The notes under the pieces: model-generated
Told to the model about the DNA's origin: nothing
Database searches by the model: none
Seen by the model: the letters and a program-made list of their open reading frames with translations, nothing else
Made by a program: the position numbers and the translations under genes
In this document: piece by piece, positions 60,931 to 64,000 of the stretch
How the letters are laid out: every line of letters starts with the position of its first letter
Position numbering within the stretch: position 1 is the first letter of the stretch
DNA from: Leptofilum sp965223525
Lineage (GTDB): Bacteria; Chloroflexota; Anaerolineae; Promineifilales; Promineifilaceae
NCBI RefSeq assembly: GCF_965223525.1
Contig: NZ_CBDCWX010000004.1
Span: forward strand, 868,001-932,000
Reading direction: 5' to 3'
Length of the DNA stretch: 64,000 nt

Positions 60931-63900
60931 CTATGATCGCTTGAGCAAGTTGGCAATTGGTTTCCATAAAGGTTCAGCAAAGTCTACCAAGAACCCCCAG
61001 TACCAATCCGACAAACTGTATACAACAGGAACTACAATTAACGTCAGTGCCGTACTCACCAGCAGACCACCCATCACCGCACGGGCTAGTTCTGAAGCGA
61101 TGATGGCACCTGCCTCATTGCTAGCTGCCAATGGAATTAGTGCCAGAATGGCGGTGAGTGCTGTCATCCAGATGGGGCGCAGGCGGGTACGCCCGCCTTC
61201 TACCAGGGCGTCGTATACATTTTGACCTTTGGCGCGTAGCTGCTGCACCAACTCCATGAGCACAATACCATTGGTCACCACAATTCCCACTAGCATCATC
61301 AGCCCAATCATGGCCGAGATGCCCAGCACGCTGTTGGTGATGAAGAGGGCAATGGCTGCCCCTACCAGAGCAAACGGCAGGCTAAACAGAATGGTAAAGG
61401 GATGGATCAGGCTGCGGAAGGTGAGGGCCATGATGAGATACACAATCACAATTGAGTAGCCAATGGCTGTCACCATGGATTGGAAGCCTTCAACTTGCTG
61501 TTGTGAGTCGAACCCTTCGGTTACTTCTACACCGGCGGGTAAACTGCCCAGCTCATTGATGGCTTGCTTGGCAGCCTCGGTGACGCCCAGCGTGTTTTGG
61601 GTTTCCAGTTCACCGCTAAAGCTAATGGCAGAACGGCCGTCTATCCGCAGAATGGCCTCGTTAGAAGCATCGCCTTCCTCTACGCCATCTACATTGCTAG
61701 AGACATTGGCAATATCCGGCACGCCGTCGGCATCCACATCCACAGAGCCAATGGCCGCTTTCACATCCTCCACCAGGACTTCCAGCTCTTCCTGAGATTC
61801 CCCGGTGATGATGATAGCAAAGCCGCTAAAGCCAGTTTGCGAGGCCGCGGAGATTGTCACCGCGTCTTCGCCCAAAATGGCAATTGCTTCCTGGCGCACT
61901 TCATTCGTCAGGTCATTCAGGGCATCGAGGTCTTGCACTATCTCCTCGCTGACGCTCAGGGTGAGGTTCGCTCGATTTTGGCTGATGCCGCTGCCAAACA
62001 AGGCCTCAAAGCCGCCGCCGCTGCCAATTTCAGTTTGGATCGTTTCTACATCTTCAAACTGACGCACGGCCGTTTCCACCTCTTCCACTAATTCATTTGT
62101 TTCCACCATGCCCGTGCCGGGTGGCAATGAAACGGACACGTTGATGGTTGGTTCACCAAAGCCGGGGATAAAGCTCTGCGGTAGCTGCGTTAGCAGGAAC
62201 AAACTCCCAACAAAGATGAGCGTGGCAATCAGCATCGTGACAAAACGGTGCTGCAGTGCCCACTCCAATGCTGGCGTGTACCAACGTTGCATCGTCGTCT
62301 CGCGCTCCTCTGGAATGTTTTCCTTGCGGATGAGTAGGTAGGTCAGCGCCGGGACGACAGTGATGGAGACAATGTAGCTGGCTGCAAGTGCGTAAGCTAC
62401 CGTCAGACCAAATGGTAAGAAGAAGGAGCCGACGATGCCGCCGATGAGACCCAGTGGCAGGAAGACGGCCATGGTGGTGACCGTGGCCGAGAAGATTGCG
62501 ATGGCTACTTCACGCGTACCTTGAATAACGGCCGCTTTCGGATCATCCCCACGCTGAATGTAGCGATATGAGTTTTCTAGCACCACAATCGAGTCATCTA
62601 CCACGCGGCCAATGGCCACAGTGAGCCCGCTAAGGGTCATGATGTTGAGCGTTACTTCTGTGGGGAAAAGTTGCGAAATAAAGCGCAACACCCCATTGCC
62701 GGTTGATTGCACCAAACCCTGCAGCCACTCACCAATGGTGGGTGGTACCCAGTTCATGAGCAAAAAGGCGGTAAAGATGGAGAGGGGGATGGAAACGGCC
62801 GTTACCAACGTCGCTTGCCAACTCACCTGATATTTCCGCCCCACACGGCCGCTTAAAAAGATCAAAATAACAATAACTGCAAACACACCACCCAACGCAC
62901 CCTCGCGGGAAACGCCAGCAATCGAATCTTCGATAAAGGTGGCTTGCTCGAATACCAGATTGACGCTTGTGTTTGGATTAGAGGTCGTGAAGGCGTCCAT
63001 CGCGTCAAACACGCCATGTGCCACGTTCACCGTGTTGGCGTCACCGGCTTTATAAATGCTCACCAGCACGCTGGGATTGCCGTCGGTGCGGGTCACTGAC
63101 GCTTCAGGCACGAACACTTCGATGTCACCCAGCGCAATGCCAGCCAGCCGCTCCGTTAGCTCCGCATCGAACGCATCCGGGTAGGTTTCTAGCATGAAGG
63201 TTAGCGTTTCTGGCGCAAACAGATCCAGGACGATGGGTGACAGATTTTCCACAAAACCTTCTTCATTATCAGCCAGGAATTGAATCACCTCCGGCGTTAG
63301 CGCACCCATCCATTCGGCCGGATTTTCTACACCGGGCGCAGTGGGGAAGAAGTTGAGGAAGGCGGCTGCACCGGGCGCAAACGAGTTGTTCAGCAGGTCG
63401 GCCGCATTTTCAAAGAGCGGTGGCTCCCCTTCAGGCGTGGGTTCTAGCCAAATGCCGCTGAGAGCAGGTGCGCCTTCGGCCAGCGCAGCGGCTTCTTCCG
63501 CTTCGGCGATGGCAAGCTGGCCTGCGCCACCAAATTCAGCCGCCAGCTCATCCAATTCAGCACGTAAATCTTCGGGCAGGGTGTCCAGGAATTCCACGGG
63601 CAGCAAGGCAATCACTTCTGGTTGCAGCAGCCGCAGATTGTCTGGGGTGAGTAGCTGCAATATTTGATTGGCCTGTGCGCCAAAGCCGCCAATCTGCCGC
63701 ATGACTTCTGGCGTGATGTCCTGAACGTTCTCCAGCGGAAAGCCGAATTGGGACGTAATTTGAATGAGCAAATCAGGCAGGCGAGAAGGATCAACTGGTT
63801 CCGGCTCAGCCTCGGCAGTTGGTTCGCCATCACCTTCGCTGGCAACGGCCGTTGCTGCCTTAAACTGGGCATCGGCAATGATGATATTGGCGATGGTTTG

Positions 63901-64000
63901 CTGTATGGCCGGGTCTAGCTGGTTGAGCAGCGCTTCTGGCGCGGCTGCCAACGTTTCTGCCGGGAGAGCCAACAGAATTTCTGGCGTTAGGGTCGCCGCA
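60931..64000 (-). CDS. RND efflux transporter (AcrB/HAE1-like), 5' end missing, with large periplasmic insertion
   Basis: Proton-driven inner-membrane pump. About 1,020 residues are visible and the N-terminus lies beyond the window. From about residue 290 the order is AcrB-like: TRTDGNPSVLVSIYKAGDAN, EDSIAGVSREGALGGVFAV, the GRVVDDSIVVLENSYRYIQ helix (proton-relay aspartates), the second porter domain, and the final helices (GIVVTNGIVLMELVQQLRA). Before that lies a long insertion absent from AcrB, made of helical repeats such as LTPEILLALPAETLAAAPEA and LQPEVIALLPVEFLDTLPED, plus acidic and Pro-rich links. A terminator follows the gene. Confidence 0.88.
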   Translation of the reverse strand, partial: AATLTPEILLALPAETLAAAPEALLNQLDPAIQQTIANIIIADAQFKAATAVASEGDGEPTAEAEPEPVDPSRLPDLLIQITSQFGFPLENVQDITPEVMRQIGGFGAQANQILQLLTPDNLRLLQPEVIALLPVEFLDTLPEDLRAELDELAAEFGGAGQLAIAEAEEAAALAEGAPALSGIWLEPTPEGEPPLFENAADLLNNSFAPGAAAFLNFFPTAPGVENPAEWMGALTPEVIQFLADNEEGFVENLSPIVLDLFAPETLTFMLETYPDAFDAELTERLAGIALGDIEVFVPEASVTRTDGNPSVLVSIYKAGDANTVNVAHGVFDAMDAFTTSNPNTSVNLVFEQATFIEDSIAGVSREGALGGVFAVIVILIFLSGRVGRKYQVSWQATLVTAVSIPLSIFTAFLLMNWVPPTIGEWLQGLVQSTGNGVLRFISQLFPTEVTLNIMTLSGLTVAIGRVVDDSIVVLENSYRYIQRGDDPKAAVIQGTREVAIAIFSATVTTMAVFLPLGLIGGIVGSFFLPFGLTVAYALAASYIVSITVVPALTYLLIRKENIPEERETTMQRWYTPALEWALQHRFVTMLIATLIFVGSLFLLTQLPQSFIPGFGEPTINVSVSLPPGTGMVETNELVEEVETAVRQFEDVETIQTEIGSGGGFEALFGSGISQNRANLTLSVSEEIVQDLDALNDLTNEVRQEAIAILGEDAVTISAASQTGFSGFAIIITGESQEELEVLVEDVKAAIGSVDVDADGVPDIANVSSNVDGVEEGDASNEAILRIDGRSAISFSGELETQNTLGVTEAAKQAINELGSLPAGVEVTEGFDSQQQVEGFQSMVTAIGYSIVIVYLIMALTFRSLIHPFTILFSLPFALVGAAIALFITNSVLGISAMIGLMMLVGIVVTNGIVLMELVQQLRAKGQNVYDALVEGGRTRLRPIWMTALTAILALIPLAASNEAGAIIASELARAVMGGLLVSTALTLIVVPVVYSLSDWYWGFLVDFAEPLWKPIANLLKRS

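Larger units (their letters stand above)
1..64000. repeat. Highly iterated palindrome ACGGCCGT
   Basis: I counted about 95 exact copies by hand (for example at 448, 2609, 8053, 13535, 18265, 24707, 34531, 41278, 46071, 57060 and 63844), plus about 50 one-base variants such as ACGGCCGC and GCGGCCGT. An 8-mer is expected about once in 64 kb. Copies lie in genes and spacers, in all three reading frames (Thr-Ala-Val, Gly-Arg or Arg-Pro), and often extend to AACGGCCGTT. Confidence 0.9.

Noticed and set aside
1..64000. tRNA or rRNA genes
   Set aside because: No cloverleaf or rRNA signature was recognised by eye, though a tRNA could be missed without a covariance search.

Overview
The window reads as chromosomal DNA of a bacterium, most likely a member of the Chloroflexota (Anaerolineae/Caldilineae-like). 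The pointers are Thr-Pro-rich linkers in secreted proteins, a DUF4012 protein beside SH3 and DUF2723 proteins, a transmembrane STAND/WD40 protein, an archaeal-type valyl-tRNA synthetase behind a T-box leader, and lipoproteins with clear lipoboxes. This placement is inferred from gene content; no rRNA or tRNA gene was recognised. Two sequence habits run through the window. The palindrome ACGGCCGT occurs about 95 times by hand count, where about one copy is expected. Many gene spacers carry short inverted repeats built from permuted 6-10 base words, and some of these lie inside genes or supply stop codons.

Layout. 1-1559: 3' part of a hydantoinase/oxoprolinase A gene. 1613-8776: an EF-G paralogue, a LiaF-like membrane protein, SufE, and a large EAD-STAND-WD40 protein. 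8899-13453: DinB-like protein, thyA-nudix-folA, and a thioredoxin-like lipoprotein with a CcdA-like partner. 13502-18447: valS with its T-box leader, transposase debris, and a lipoprotein. 18587-34054: a long minus-strand one-carbon cluster, interrupted by an Mrr nuclease gene. 34264-41519: envelope and glycosylation genes. 41643-47769: radA, a secreted protein, an AraC regulator, a PCu(A)C copper chaperone, and a GH99-like/LysM protein. 48004-52994: a complete BMP-type (probably nucleoside) ABC importer. 53088-59698: a luciferase-like oxidoreductase, threonine synthase, an SLC13-type transporter, and a sensor kinase/regulator pair. 59925-64000: a CPBP protease, a truncated ABC ATPase stub, and the 3' part of an RND efflux gene with a very large periplasmic insertion.

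The most coherent system is the C1 cluster. In transcription order it encodes a GntR regulator, a non-pyrrolysine MttB-family methyltransferase, a dimethylglycine/sarcosine dehydrogenase-like flavoprotein, EtfB and EtfA, a corrinoid reactivase (RACo type), a corrinoid protein, MetV, MetF, a methyl-THF:corrinoid methyltransferase, and formate-THF ligase. The parts fit a route that strips the methyl groups of a quaternary amine such as glycine betaine. The first methyl would leave through corrinoid and THF, the later ones through flavin chemistry and ETF, ending in formate and ATP. The three proteins that must dock on the corrinoid protein each carry an Arg/Lys-rich terminal tail, while the corrinoid protein has an acidic N-terminus. 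This is a candidate electrostatic docking system that I have not seen described.
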